Positions 9,554 through 18,872 are shown, counted from the first letter of the stretch. The stretch: 64,000 nucleotides of DNA from Marinomonas profundimaris (GCF_000508165.1 NZ_AYOZ01000001.1:248001-312000), one strand, 5' to 3'. Notes: generated from the sequence alone by a model not told the origin. A program made the numbers and translations.

Positions 9554-10840
9554 TTATTTCGCTTTTTCTTCAGCCGCTTGGATACTTTTTTGTATTAACG
9601 GTGAGATGGTTAAGCCTTGAACAATGATCGAGAAAATAACCACAACGTAGGTGATGATGACCATAATGTCATGCAGATCCAACCCTTCAATTTTAAGTTG
9701 ATTAGAAGGAATAGCCGCCGCCATTGCAAGCGCAAGCCCACCGCGTAAACCACCCCATGTTAGAATCTTGACGGAGTGCTTGTCGTATTCGCGATAGCGT
9801 TTGAAGAAAAGGTAAGGTGTACCAACGCTGATAAATCGAGCGAAAAGTACCACAGGCACCATGACCAAACCTAAGCCTATAATCTCCCATGACAGCGGCA
9901 TTGTCACAATCAACATACCAATGATCAAGAACAGCAAAGCATTTAGGAAGCTGTCGGTAGCGTGCCAAAAATCTTTTACATAGCGCGTACCGTCTGGGCC
10001 GCGTCTTTTAGAGGCTTTTGCACGGGTAATGTTCCCAAGAAGAATACCGCTGGTCACCATGGCCAATGCGCCAGAAATTTCCCAAATATTGGCAAGTGCA
10101 AAACCCGCTGAGGGAATCGTCAAGGTGACAAGTAAGCGAGTGTTGATGTCTTTACAGTTAATGATGACAAAGTGGCCGACAACGGCGATGACAAGACCAA
10201 ACACAATACCGCCAATGGCGTCGACTAAGAATAGCTCGGCCACTTCTTGGAAGCTGGCTTCTGTACCATAAAATGCCACGGCGAAAATAGTGGTAAAGAT
10301 AACCAAGCCAACACCATCGTTAAACAAGGACTCCCCTTCGACTTGAATCGAAATGCCTTGCGGCGCGCTCATTTGCTTGATGATTGCCAAAACGGCAATC
10401 GGGTCAGTTGGACTGATCAAAGCCCCGAACAGCAAGCAATAGATAAAAGGAATCGGGAAGCTTAAAAGCTCGAATAAATAGTAGCTCAAATAACCCACAA
10501 TAAAGGTTGAGACGAGCGTGGAAAACAGCACCAATATGGTGATTTCCCATCGTTGTCGTTTCAATGCGGCAAGGTCAATTTCTAACGCCCCAGCAAACAA
10601 CAAAAAGCCTAACATGCCTTTCAAAAGCAACTGGTTAAAATCGATACCAGCGACGACTTGTGTAATGAATAATGCCGTTTCATCCCCCAGCATTTTTACC
10701 GCAAGAATCAGAAGCAAAGAAATCACTACAGAGCCTGTGGTAATGGCAATAGTGGTTTGCATTTTTAGGATGTATTGGTTGGTAAAAGCGATAAAAACCG
10801 CTAATGCCGATAGAAAACAGATGAGGTACCAAGCGTTCAT
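9554..10840 (-). CDS. Sodium/proton antiporter, CPA1 (NhaP-like) family
   Basis: 428 residues with about 12 membrane helices filling the protein. Two CPA1 hallmarks are clear: SPTDPIAVLAI, with the ion-binding Asp, and EGESLFNDGVGLV. It should exchange cytoplasmic Na+ (or K+) for protons, which helps a marine cell keep pH and ion balance. It lacks a long cytoplasmic C-terminal regulatory domain, so it is a short form. The gene appears monocistronic, read toward the shared terminator. Confidence 0.88.
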   Translation of the reverse strand: MNAWYLICFLSALAVFIAFTNQYILKMQTTIAITTGSVVISLLLILAVKMLGDETALFITQVVAGIDFNQLLLKGMLGFLLFAGALEIDLAALKRQRWEITILVLFSTLVSTFIVGYLSYYLFELLSFPIPFIYCLLFGALISPTDPIAVLAIIKQMSAPQGISIQVEGESLFNDGVGLVIFTTIFAVAFYGTEASFQEVAELFLVDAIGGIVFGLVIAVVGHFVIINCKDINTRLLVTLTIPSAGFALANIWEISGALAMVTSGILLGNITRAKASKRRGPDGTRYVKDFWHATDSFLNALLFLIIGMLIVTMPLSWEIIGLGLVMVPVVLFARFISVGTPYLFFKRYREYDKHSVKILTWGGLRGGLALAMAAAIPSNQLKIEGLDLHDIMVIITYVVVIFSIIVQGLTISPLIQKSIQAAEEKAK

Positions 10841-11053
10841 TCGAGAACCTTAACATTTATCAGTAAGATGAAATTCAAAAAAAGGTGCATAGGGGGGATG
10901 CTGGGACTGTATGTTATCCCTAGAGGTTGCCACTGTCACGGGTTTCACTGTACAAAAAGTGAACCTAATGCGTTTCCTCATAAATAAAGTAGGTTTATGA
11001 CGCATATTGGTAATTTTTTACTCATTTTCTTCTGTAATTTAGTTACAAAACCT

Positions 11054-11075
11054 AACCAAATGGTTGGTTTATAAT
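11054..11075 (+). promoter_or_regulatory. Palindromic operator-like site abutting a -10 box
   Basis: AACCAAATGGTTGGTT at 11054-11069 has overlapping inverted halves (ACCA/TGGT) and runs directly into TATAAT at 11070-11075. No good -35 lies at the right distance, so the promoter may depend on a regulator that binds the palindrome. This belongs to the 313-base gap 10841-11153, which otherwise shows nothing definite. Confidence 0.4.
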
Positions 11076-11153
11076 GAAGCCAACGCCCAACAATAGTATA
11101 ATCGCGCCCAATTACGCTATATGAAATTTAGTGACATTTTTAGGAGTATATTT

Positions 11154-12017
11154 ATGGCAACACCTTCGCAGCATGACTTACGCAATGACTTTCGAACATT
11201 ATTAGCAAGTGGGAAATGTTATTACACCGCTTCTACTTTTGATCCTATGTCGGCACGTATTGCTGAAGACCTTGGTTTTGAAGTCGGTATTTTAGGAGGT
11301 TCTGTCGCGTCATTGCAGGTATTGGCTGCGCCAGATTTTGCTTTGATCACATTGAGTGAATTTACCGAACAAGCGACCCGTATTGGTCGTGTTGCCCGCT
11401 TGCCTATTATTGCGGATGCGGATCATGGTTACGGTAACGCGTTGAATGTGATGCGAACGATTGTCGAGCTTGAGCGTGCCGGTGTTGCCGCGTTAACGAT
11501 TGAAGACACACTGTTGCCTGCCAAGTATGGTCATAAATCGACAGATTTGATTCCGGTAGAAGAAGCCGTTGGTAAACTAAAAGCCGCACTAGAAGCGCGT
11601 ATCGACCCTATTATGAGCATCATTGCTCGTACCAATGCAGGTCAATTGACGACAGAAGAAACCATTGCGCGAGTAAAAGCATACCAGGCGGTTGGTGTTG
11701 ATGGTATTTGTATGGTCGGGATTCGTGATTTTGCACATCTAGAAGAAATTACCCAGCACATTACGATCCCCGTTATGTTGGTGGCGTATGATAACCCTGA
11801 ATTACGAGATCGTGAGCGTCTTGCCGCGAATGGTGTGCGTATTGTTGTCAATGGGCATGCGGCGTATTTCGCAGCGATCAAGGCAACTTACGACTGTTTG
11901 CGTGAGCAACGTGGCATTGCAGAAGGCACATTAAATGCATCCGAATTGTCGACGCGTTATTCTACATTGGAAGAAAACCGCGTGTGGGCGAACAAGTATA
12001 TGGATGTCCAAGAGTAA
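11154..12017 (+). CDS. Oxaloacetate decarboxylase (isocitrate lyase/PEP mutase superfamily)
   Basis: 287 residues from the ATG at 11154, chosen because AGGAG lies seven bases upstream. An in-frame upstream ATG at 11121 lacks a comparable site. The sequence closely follows my memory of the Pseudomonas aeruginosa PA4872 oxaloacetate decarboxylase, which has the same length. It shows the metal and active-site motif DADHGYGN (about 88-95), EDTLLP (about 121) and the VVNGHAAYF segment with the His near 235 that distinguishes this decarboxylase from other members. The expected reaction is oxaloacetate to pyruvate plus CO2 with Mg2+. Carboxyphosphonoenolpyruvate mutase is the usual automated name but is less likely. 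A strong terminator follows. Confidence 0.85.
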   Translation: MATPSQHDLRNDFRTLLASGKCYYTASTFDPMSARIAEDLGFEVGILGGSVASLQVLAAPDFALITLSEFTEQATRIGRVARLPIIADADHGYGNALNVMRTIVELERAGVAALTIEDTLLPAKYGHKSTDLIPVEEAVGKLKAALEARIDPIMSIIARTNAGQLTTEETIARVKAYQAVGVDGICMVGIRDFAHLEEITQHITIPVMLVAYDNPELRDRERLAANGVRIVVNGHAAYFAAIKATYDCLREQRGIAEGTLNASELSTRYSTLEENRVWANKYMDVQE

Positions 12018-12048
12018 ACTAAAACGGCTTTTAGGTATTAAAAACGAG

Positions 12049-12076
12049 AAAGGCCAACGTAATCGTTGGCCTTTTT
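12049..12076. terminator. Bidirectional terminator
   Basis: AAAGGCCAACG and CGTTGGCCTTT form a perfect stem around TAAT, followed by six T. It separates the decarboxylase gene from the convergent ParA-like gene. Confidence 0.9.
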
Positions 12077-12116
12077 TGTGGCAGTACGAAACGTGTTTGT
12101 CGCAACGAGGCTGTCG

Positions 12117-12800
12117 TTAGCCCAATTGTTCTAATTGCTCGTAAGCGTTGCGCAGCCAAACCTTCATTCGTTGACGCTCAGCAATGTTCATGATGCCTTT
12201 GTCATTTGCTACAGCCCAAAAGCTGCTGTTGTTAAAATCGATTTTTTGCGCCAATTTACTTTGTAGTTTAGGTAACTCAATGATCAAAGCATCACGTGCA
12301 ATGGCTTTCTTGAAGGTGTCCGACTTCTGGAAACGAGAATAGTCGCTTCCTCGACCAAGGTTTTGCACGACAACAAAATCAACGGAAGGTTGAGTATAGC
12401 GGTCAAGCAGCGCGTCTAACAATGTGACAGAATCCGCACCGTCATCCATTACATGCCAAAGGCAAACTTGATACCCCATTTCATCCATTAAACCAAATAC
12501 ATCGGTTTCTTCAATCCATTTTCCGAGTGGCTCTGCGGCTTGTGCTGCTAAGTCAATAATGAAATCGCGATCGGGATATTCCTCAATGGCGGCTAACATA
12601 CCATCCAAACTGTCTTCCTCTCCTATCAGAATAGGGGACGAGAATTCATTGTAAAAACGCGAAAAAGTACCGTGTGAACTGTCGCAGTCAAATCCTAAAA
12701 AGGGTTGATCATTATCAATATAGAATTGAGCCAAAACACGCGCGGTCATGGATTTTCCAACCCCGCCTTTTTCACCACCTACAAAATGTACCTTACCCAT
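12117..12800 (-). CDS. Orphan ParA/MinD-like P-loop ATPase
   Basis: 227 residues. The N-terminus carries the deviant Walker A motif GEKGGVGKS with its signature Lys, followed by FDCDSSHGTF (switch I-like) and FIIDLAAQ (Walker B-like), the order seen in ParA/MinD/SIMIBI ATPases. No parB or min gene is nearby, so it is not an ordinary chromosome or plasmid partition pair. Similar stand-alone proteins in pseudomonads are sometimes named mobilization proteins without evidence. It is preceded by a 232-base gap and probably has its own promoter. Its role is unknown. A cytoplasmic ATPase that positions or loads another protein is inference only. Confidence 0.75.
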   Translation of the reverse strand: MGKVHFVGGEKGGVGKSMTARVLAQFYIDNDQPFLGFDCDSSHGTFSRFYNEFSSPILIGEEDSLDGMLAAIEEYPDRDFIIDLAAQAAEPLGKWIEETDVFGLMDEMGYQVCLWHVMDDGADSVTLLDALLDRYTQPSVDFVVVQNLGRGSDYSRFQKSDTFKKAIARDALIIELPKLQSKLAQKIDFNNSSFWAVANDKGIMNIAERQRMKVWLRNAYEQLEQLG

Positions 12801-13032
12801 TTAAATTTCCTCATTGAAGCTGAACGTCGCTGTGTTTGAAAGGGCCGAATTAACTGTCTGTTTTTATCAAGGATACTGTATCAACATTTTTTGAAAAAGC
12901 ATGGTGCTTTCATGACAAAGTAACAGAAAAAGAATAAATGGGTTAGTTGTATAGGGGATTCAGTGGCTTCACTAGGTGCTTAAATGAATAAGTGCTAGCC
13001 TAAAGGGCGATACATAACATAAGGATTATTTT

Positions 13033-13272
13033 ATGGAGATCTTAGCGTTTTTATTTATTGGTGCGCTGGCGGGTTGGCTAGCAGGTCAACTCGTGAAAGG
13101 CGGTGGCTTTGGTTTGATTGGTAACATCGTAATTGGTGCTGTGGGTTCTTTTATCGGCGGGTTTACCTTTCACTTACTGGGTTTGTATTCGGGCAGTTTT
13201 TTAGGATCATTGGTGACGGCGACGGTCGGAGCCATTATTCTGCTGTATGTTGTACGTCTGGCAAAATCATAG
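13033..13272 (+). CDS. GlsB/YeaQ/YmgE family membrane protein
   Basis: 79 residues, almost entirely three hydrophobic Gly-rich helices. The pattern GALAGWLAGQLVKGGGFGLIG is typical of the GlsB/YeaQ/YmgE (transglycosylase-associated) family of small stress-linked inner-membrane proteins. AAGGA lies seven bases before the ATG. The gene is monocistronic and ends at the terminator 13317-13349. The molecular function of the family is not settled. Confidence 0.88.
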   Translation: MEILAFLFIGALAGWLAGQLVKGGGFGLIGNIVIGAVGSFIGGFTFHLLGLYSGSFLGSLVTATVGAIILLYVVRLAKS

Positions 13273-13316
13273 ATTGCCCCTTTTTTTAATGAATCAGTCC
13301 GTATCTTTGTTTTAAT

Positions 13317-13349
13317 AAAAAAGCCCGTATTTTTGACACGGGCTTTTTT
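13317..13349. terminator. Bidirectional terminator
   Basis: AAAAAAGCCCGT pairs with ACGGGCTTTTTT around a 9-base loop. It lies between the GlsB-like gene and convergent dapA. Confidence 0.9.
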
Positions 13350-13373
13350 GATGGTGATGTTTAACCCCAGAAC

Positions 13374-14246
13374 TTAGATAAGTTCTAACTCTTCCATGAT
13401 GCGACGAATGGTGGATTTTGTGCTGTCTTGCAGTGGCACCATAGGCAGACGGCATTCCTCAGTACAAAGACCTAATAATGACATGGCGTATTTCGGGCCG
13501 GCAGGGTTGGGTTCAATAAACAGTGCGTTGTGCAAAACAAATAGTTTGTCCTGCAGCTGACCCGCTTCCACGAATTTTCCTTCGCGACACAGACGCTGTA
13601 ATTCCACAACGTGTTTTGGTGCGACGTTTGATGTAACCGAAATGCAGCCATTGCCACCGCCAACGTTATAAGCAACGGTGGTGATGTCGTCGCCACTTAG
13701 AAAATTGAAGGGTTTGTTAATTAAAGCGCGTTCGCGAATAGGGCGAGTCAAGTCGCCCGTTGCGTCTTTGACGCCAATGACTCTGGGTAACTCCGCAAGA
13801 CGAGCCAAGGTACTGACTTCTAAACCAACCACAGAGCGCGGTGGAATATTGTAAAGAATAATAGGCAGTTTGCTGTTGTCGTGAACGTATTTGAAGTGTT
13901 CATACAAACCAGTTTGATTAGGACGATTGTAATAGCCAGCCACATGCAAGGTAGCGTCGGCACCTGCTTGATAAGCGTATTCAGAATAATTAACGGCTTC
14001 CACAGGGTTGTTGGAACCTGCACCTGCGAGCACAGGCACTGCTTTATTGGCTTCTTGGACGGTAATTTCAATCACGCGTTTGTGTTCATGTTCGCTCAGG
14101 GTGGGTGACTCACCAGTGGTGCCAACCGGAACAAGGCCGTTAATGCCTTGATCGATTTGCCAGCGAACAATATTTCGCAAAGCGGCTTCGTCTAATTGGC
14201 CGTTACGAAATGGTGTGATTAATGCTGTAATTGCGCCGTAGAACAT
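13374..14246 (-). CDS. dapA: 4-hydroxy-tetrahydrodipicolinate synthase
   Basis: 290 residues, a TIM-barrel enzyme close in length to E. coli DapA (292 aa). It condenses pyruvate with aspartate semialdehyde in the lysine and diaminopimelate pathway. All expected residues are visible: the GTTGE pyruvate-binding loop (42-46), Tyr 106 (HVAGYYNRP), Tyr 132 (LYNIPPR) and the Schiff-base Lys 160 (GVKDATGD). In many gammaproteobacteria bamC/nlpB follows dapA; here it does not, and the gene ends alone at a terminator. Related N-acetylneuraminate lyases differ in the binding motifs, so DapA is the best call. Confidence 0.93.
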   Translation of the reverse strand: MFYGAITALITPFRNGQLDEAALRNIVRWQIDQGINGLVPVGTTGESPTLSEHEHKRVIEITVQEANKAVPVLAGAGSNNPVEAVNYSEYAYQAGADATLHVAGYYNRPNQTGLYEHFKYVHDNSKLPIILYNIPPRSVVGLEVSTLARLAELPRVIGVKDATGDLTRPIRERALINKPFNFLSGDDITTVAYNVGGGNGCISVTSNVAPKHVVELQRLCREGKFVEAGQLQDKLFVLHNALFIEPNPAGPKYAMSLLGLCTEECRLPMVPLQDSTKSTIRRIMEELELI

Positions 14247-14594
14247 ACTAATGCCTCATTTTAGGCCGGTATGCATTCTGCTGAAAAGAAAAGGAGACCG
14301 TCAGCGAGAATGCTGCCGGGGAGTTGTTTGTATCTTAATTCCGCACGTCAGCACCGCAAAGCTTTTTAGCCTTACGTTTATCGCCGTTGCGTTTATTAAA
14401 GACACTGTTGTTCATAAAGATAAAGATTCATTTATTGACTTGAATTTCTATGCTGACGTTTTTCTTAATAAAGGTCAATATGTTGAAGTATTTTTCTTTA
14501 ACGTATTTTTTACGTTGCATTGTGGTTAATGGGTGAGCCGGAATTACCTTGCTTACGACCGTTATGGTGTGGCGTTTGATAGAAAAATGAGTGG
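14247..14594. other. Gene-poor stretch upstream of dapA
   Basis: About 350 bases with no convincing gene. It must carry the dapA promoter (minus strand), but I cannot place the -35 and -10 with confidence. An open frame at 14251-14529 was rejected. Confidence 0.5.
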
Positions 14595-14628
14595 CAATAA
14601 AAAACGCTCCTATGAGCGCTTTTTATTG
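14595..14628 (-). terminator. Terminator of the DHH phosphoesterase transcript
   Basis: CAATAAAAA.CGCTC and GAGCG.TTTTTATTG form a near-perfect hairpin around CTAT. On the minus strand a T run follows, placed 14 bases after the DHH gene stop. It could also act on the plus strand. Confidence 0.85.
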
Positions 14629-14641
14629 TCCATTTGGATGT

Positions 14642-15571
14642 TTAGCCGTCAGCGTTGATCTTATTGATTAGTTCGGCTAGTACTTTGTCCGCTTGATCAT
14701 TACTGATTTGGCAGGTTCCTGCATTGAGGTGTCCGCCACCGCCGTAAGAAAGGCAGAGCTCGCCAATGTTGGTGTTGGAAGATTTGTTGAGGATGGACTT
14801 ACCGACCGCAAAGACAATGTTTTGTTTTTTCAATCCCCACATTTTATGGATCGATATATTGCAATCAGGATAAAGCGCATAGATAACAAAGCGATTGGTG
14901 GCGTAAATGATGTCTTCTTCGGTGAGATCTAACACCACCAGGTTGCCGTGTTGGCTTGCGCAGCGTTGTATTTGTTTCTGTGCAAGAGCGTCGTGTTCTA
15001 GATATAAATCGACACGCTCTTTGATGTCTTCCAACGCCAGTATTTGCTGAATACTGTGGTCGCGGCAATAATCAATCAGTTTCATCATGAGCTGATAATT
15101 GGAAATACGGAAATCACGGAAACGGCCGAGTCCTGTTCTTGCATCCATAATAAAGTTTAATAAAACCCACTCTTGTGGGTTTAACACTTCTTCTTTTGAG
15201 AATTGCGCTGAGTCGCCCTTGTCGACGGCTTCCATCATGTCTGTTGAGATATTGGGGAATTTAGCAATGCCACCATAATAATCATAAACAACACGCGCTG
15301 CCGAAGGCGCTGCTGGGTCAATGATGTGATTTTCAATGTGACTGTCGTTTCGTACGGTCTCACTTAAATGGTGATCAAAAGCCAAATGACAGCCTTCCAC
15401 ATAAGGAAGGTTGGTGGTGATGTCATTTGGCCCTATGTCAATCTTGCCATCCTGCATGTCTTTGGGATGAACAAAAAGAATATCGTCGATGATGTTTAAA
15501 TCTTTGAGTAAGACGGCACAAACCAAACCGTCGAAGTCACTGCGTGTTACTAAGCGAAATGTTGTTGACAT
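14642..15571 (-). CDS. DHH/DHHA1 family phosphoesterase
   Basis: 309 residues. The N-terminal DHH domain shows RSDFDGLV (with D12 and D14) and the namesake DHH at 66-68. The C-terminal DHHA1 domain ends with the substrate-binding GGGGH motif near residue 281. The family includes exopolyphosphatases, oligoribonucleases (NrnA) and phosphodiesterases for cyclic dinucleotides. Which substrate applies here cannot be decided; annotations as exopolyphosphatase-related protein are common for such sequences. RecJ is excluded by the short length. It lies 51 bases downstream of the four-domain CNB/acyltransferase/SGNH gene on the same strand and may be co-transcribed with it. Confidence 0.85.
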   Translation of the reverse strand: MSTTFRLVTRSDFDGLVCAVLLKDLNIIDDILFVHPKDMQDGKIDIGPNDITTNLPYVEGCHLAFDHHLSETVRNDSHIENHIIDPAAPSAARVVYDYYGGIAKFPNISTDMMEAVDKGDSAQFSKEEVLNPQEWVLLNFIMDARTGLGRFRDFRISNYQLMMKLIDYCRDHSIQQILALEDIKERVDLYLEHDALAQKQIQRCASQHGNLVVLDLTEEDIIYATNRFVIYALYPDCNISIHKMWGLKKQNIVFAVGKSILNKSSNTNIGELCLSYGGGGHLNAGTCQISNDQADKVLAELINKINADG

Positions 15572-15622
15572 GAATATCCCGTTTTTTAATAAGTTATAAA
15601 TGCAATATCAAAGTACGTTTCA

Positions 15623-18238
15623 TTATTTGCTAAAAATAAACGCTTCTGTTTCAAGTAATTGCTTGGTCCAAAGGTCGTAGGCCTTATGGTTCAAGTGTAG
15701 TTTATCGCCTTCAAATAGGTTTTCTTTTATTGCTCCTTGTTTGTCTAGGAGCGTAGAAAACAAATCAAGATATTGTGTATTTGGTCGAGTTTTAGCTAAT
15801 CGAGCCAATTGAATGTTGGTTTTTTCAATGGTGCTACGCATTGCGATACGAGCTGGGCTGCACTTGATACTGATTAGCGTGACAGGAATCCCCGGCAGAT
15901 GACGATCAATTTTTTGCAGTAGTTCAATATAAAGCTCAACAACTTTGTTACTGTCACAATGATTACCGATGTCGTTGTCGCCAGCGTAAATAACCAGGGA
16001 GCGAGGTTTGTGCGGCAAAATAATACGTTCAAAATAGTAGACGCAGGCTTCTAAAGTGGCTCCGCCAAAACCAAGGTTTATTCCGTCTTTATCGCGGAAG
16101 TGCTTTGCAAAATCACTCCATAAGCGCATGGTGGATGAACCGTAAAAAGCCACAGGTTGCTCTTTATATTCTTGATACGCCAAATGAAATTCGAGTTCGC
16201 GAACGTCGGATTCAAATTCGACGTCAATTTGGTTTAAACTCATCACATTGGACCGGTAGCCATTTTTACCACTGAAAATAGGGTACTTATGTATTTCTCT
16301 AGACAGTTCAACCGCTTCGCTGACGTAGCCTTTGTACTCTTCTTGATAAGACGCTAGAAAGGCATTTAGGGCTTTTTTATCCGTGTAATCGACTTTACTA
16401 GACAGTTTGAAGGCGGGTTTGATAATGACGGTATATATGTTGTGATCTGCTCTTTTGTCAAAGTTAGCCACAACGATAGGCACTATCCAAGGCTCATCAC
16501 TGCCCATGGAACCAGCAAGTTCAAAGGCATGCGGTAAAAATGTACCTGGTGATTGATGTGTGCCAAAACTTTGACCTTCTGGAGAAATCATCAATGGGAA
16601 GTTTTGATGTAATGTTTCCTGAGACTGCGAAATGAAATCGTCGTACTCGGGTGTGTCTTTGCAGAGGTCATCCCAGCTGTTGATAAAAATATTCCCGAAT
16701 CGGTTATAAAAATCATCTCGCCAGAATTCACTCTCCTTGCTACGACGCACTACTCGCTGCCCAGAAACACCGTATTCATTATCGATGACCATAGCGCCAA
16801 TAAATTGCGCGTCCATAGAGAAGCGAAAGCCATTCGGTAAGCGGTTAGTTGGTGAGCCTAATAAATGGTTATAAATGAACAGTGAACCGGCTTTTTTTGG
16901 CAGGTTTTCTAAGCCTTTAATAACATAAGGAACTTGTTGGAACGCTTGCTTAAAAAGTTCTGTACTTAAACGTCTGGCGTCCAAAGCGGGCGTTTCTTTC
17001 GGTAAACTATTGATTGTGTCATACACATTTTGGAGGTGGCGATAAAAGGCATTTTCACGCTGTAAGTCTTTTAATATATCTAGACACATACCAGAAATGG
17101 TTCTTTCCAATACACAGCCAAAATGCAAACATTTATAGAGAACGCCAAAGGCTTCGTCTGTGGTAATGGCGCTTTTGAGCAATTCGCTCACCTTGTAAAG
17201 CGGTGAGCTCACTGGTAATAGCGCGGCATTTTGTTCAATTACGTTACTAACGGCCAATACTTCATCGTTGGCAATTTGAGATAAATAACGCATACGAGCG
17301 GCTAATAAGTGCGTTCCAATCAACCAAATTAATCGATATAAGTACTTCGCAGAAAATTTAGGGCTCTCATTGAAGATTTCTAGCAAGTCATCTTGTTTGA
17401 TGAATAAGATGCTGCTGTCTCTGGATGAAATAATCGATGTGCGATTTTTAAGGGTGGTGTTTTGTGTCGCCCAAGCCAGAACAGTGCCGGCGCGAGAAAT
17501 GGATCGGGTGGTTATGATATCACCAGATTCCGTTTGGTAACTGACCACCACTTTGCCTTTTATCAGTAAGTACAGACCGTCAGCGAGCTGATCTTGTTGG
17601 CACAGTATGTCGCCTTGATGTGCGAGCAATATAGACGCCTTTTTGGCCAGAGTGTGAATTTCAACCTGTGTGAACGTCTCACAAAACGGTGCGTAATTTA
17701 GCAGGCTAATAGCGTCTTTGAGTGCATGGGCTTGTGTTTCATAGTTTACCAGTGGGCGAGTTTCTTCAAATGCCAACGATTCATTGGAGAAGAAGGGGCG
17801 CGTTTGGTTTTGCACATTGGTCAGAACAGGCAGCGATTCTTGATACACAAATTGCAAAAACTGGCTTGCGAAGGTCAAGTTGGCATCGAGGATTTTTTGC
17901 AGCTCAATGATTGGCCACACAAGTAAAGTCGAAGACTTTGTTGCTGTGAATGTGGTGGCATAGCGTGAAGGGTGACGGAACGCAGACCAGCCAATAGGCG
18001 ATAATAGGGTATTAATCAGGCCAACGTTATAGGATTTTCCTGTTTCTTGTAATGGCACAGAAATGCCGACTTCGCCTTCTAATAGAAAATAGAGGTGCTG
18101 ACCAATTTCAAACTGTTTGGCCAGCACTTCTCCTGTGCTTAATTTTTTGATGCTAGCAAGGTCGGTTAAAGATGACATGAGTTCTGCATCAACATCTGCC
18201 ATGAAAGGGAAAGCTTTAATGTGTTTTGTTACGTTCAT
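15623..18238 (-). CDS. Two CNB-like domains, acyltransferase-like domain and SGNH hydrolase in one protein
   Basis: 871 residues from the ATG at 18238, preferred over the TTG at 18253 because GAGG lies nine bases upstream. Two cyclic-nucleotide-binding-like domains (about 15-125 and 190-310) show the YFLLEGEV and LYLLIKGKVVV strand patterns. A PlsC/GPAT-like region (about 430-620) has an NH block (NHLLGSP, near 456), a PEG block (SPEGQSF, near 549) and a PWIVPIVV block. The HX4D Asp of true acyltransferases is replaced by Pro at that spacing. The C-terminal SGNH hydrolase (about 690-870) has YGSSTM (Ser near 700), GFGG, GDND (near 756) and DKLHLNH with catalytic Asp and His (near 847). No signal peptide is seen, so it is cytoplasmic or peripheral. 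A ligand-gated lipid-modifying enzyme is inference. Confidence 0.8.
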   Translation of the reverse strand: MNVTKHIKAFPFMADVDAELMSSLTDLASIKKLSTGEVLAKQFEIGQHLYFLLEGEVGISVPLQETGKSYNVGLINTLLSPIGWSAFRHPSRYATTFTATKSSTLLVWPIIELQKILDANLTFASQFLQFVYQESLPVLTNVQNQTRPFFSNESLAFEETRPLVNYETQAHALKDAISLLNYAPFCETFTQVEIHTLAKKASILLAHQGDILCQQDQLADGLYLLIKGKVVVSYQTESGDIITTRSISRAGTVLAWATQNTTLKNRTSIISSRDSSILFIKQDDLLEIFNESPKFSAKYLYRLIWLIGTHLLAARMRYLSQIANDEVLAVSNVIEQNAALLPVSSPLYKVSELLKSAITTDEAFGVLYKCLHFGCVLERTISGMCLDILKDLQRENAFYRHLQNVYDTINSLPKETPALDARRLSTELFKQAFQQVPYVIKGLENLPKKAGSLFIYNHLLGSPTNRLPNGFRFSMDAQFIGAMVIDNEYGVSGQRVVRRSKESEFWRDDFYNRFGNIFINSWDDLCKDTPEYDDFISQSQETLHQNFPLMISPEGQSFGTHQSPGTFLPHAFELAGSMGSDEPWIVPIVVANFDKRADHNIYTVIIKPAFKLSSKVDYTDKKALNAFLASYQEEYKGYVSEAVELSREIHKYPIFSGKNGYRSNVMSLNQIDVEFESDVRELEFHLAYQEYKEQPVAFYGSSTMRLWSDFAKHFRDKDGINLGFGGATLEACVYYFERIILPHKPRSLVIYAGDNDIGNHCDSNKVVELYIELLQKIDRHLPGIPVTLISIKCSPARIAMRSTIEKTNIQLARLAKTRPNTQYLDLFSTLLDKQGAIKENLFEGDKLHLNHKAYDLWTKQLLETEAFIFSK

Positions 18239-18263
18239 CTTTCTATACCTCAAATCTATATTG

Positions 18264-18872
18264 CTAGTTAGGGCGTTTGATCGTTACGGTTTCGCCTAAG
18301 AGTGCATAATCATTGCCACCGAGTCGTGCGAGCGGGTTGAGCTTTTTATTATCGACAACAGTGCGATCGTCACTTTGGCTTAAAATATCATCGTCAATGT
18401 GTACATTGAGTATCTCTAAATAACAGGCTTCTAAAGAAGAATTGCCCAATTTATGCCTGTCGTACAATCGACAATGAAGCGCTACTTTTGCTTCGGCTAT
18501 TCGTGGCAAGCTATCGACGAACGCAGCGAGTGATAAATTGTTCTTTGAAAGCTCAGAAACGCCGTAATCTAAAGTAGCGGCACTGTCGTTGACGGCATGG
18601 ATGAGGTCGCCGCTAGGAATATGCAAAACACATTCCTTTTCACGTATAAGGTTGCGTTTTGTGTCTTTCGCCGTTGAATCGGCTTTGTCTCCGATGGAAA
18701 CGACCAGTAGAGCAGGGTCGGAGGAGAGTGCGGCAAAATAAGAAAAGGGAGCGAGATTGAAACTCTCGTTTTCGTTTTTGGTCATGATCCACGCAATAGG
18801 GCGCGGTGTAATGGTTTGAGTGATCAGATGATAGCGCTGATTGCCGCTGAGTTGATCAAACTGGAAACGCAT
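18264..18872 (-). CDS. Flavin reductase-like FMN-binding split-barrel protein
   Basis: 202 residues with the flavin-reductase-like split-barrel pattern: TPRPIAWIMT near the N-terminus, NLAPFSYFAALSSDP and a KDTKRNLI-type motif, as in the DIM6/NTAB (flavoredoxin) group. It probably binds FMN and reduces flavin or a small substrate. The gene lies 25 bases upstream of the CNB/acyltransferase/SGNH gene on the same strand, so the two may form one transcription unit. The physiological substrate is unknown. Confidence 0.85.
   Translation of the reverse strand: MRFQFDQLSGNQRYHLITQTITPRPIAWIMTKNENESFNLAPFSYFAALSSDPALLVVSIGDKADSTAKDTKRNLIREKECVLHIPSGDLIHAVNDSAATLDYGVSELSKNNLSLAAFVDSLPRIAEAKVALHCRLYDRHKLGNSSLEACYLEILNVHIDDDILSQSDDRTVVDNKKLNPLARLGGNDYALLGETVTIKRPN

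Noticed and set aside
14251-14529. 92-residue open frame on the plus strand upstream of dapA
   Set aside because: No ribosome-binding site, protein composition unlike a real protein, and it starts in the dapA promoter region.
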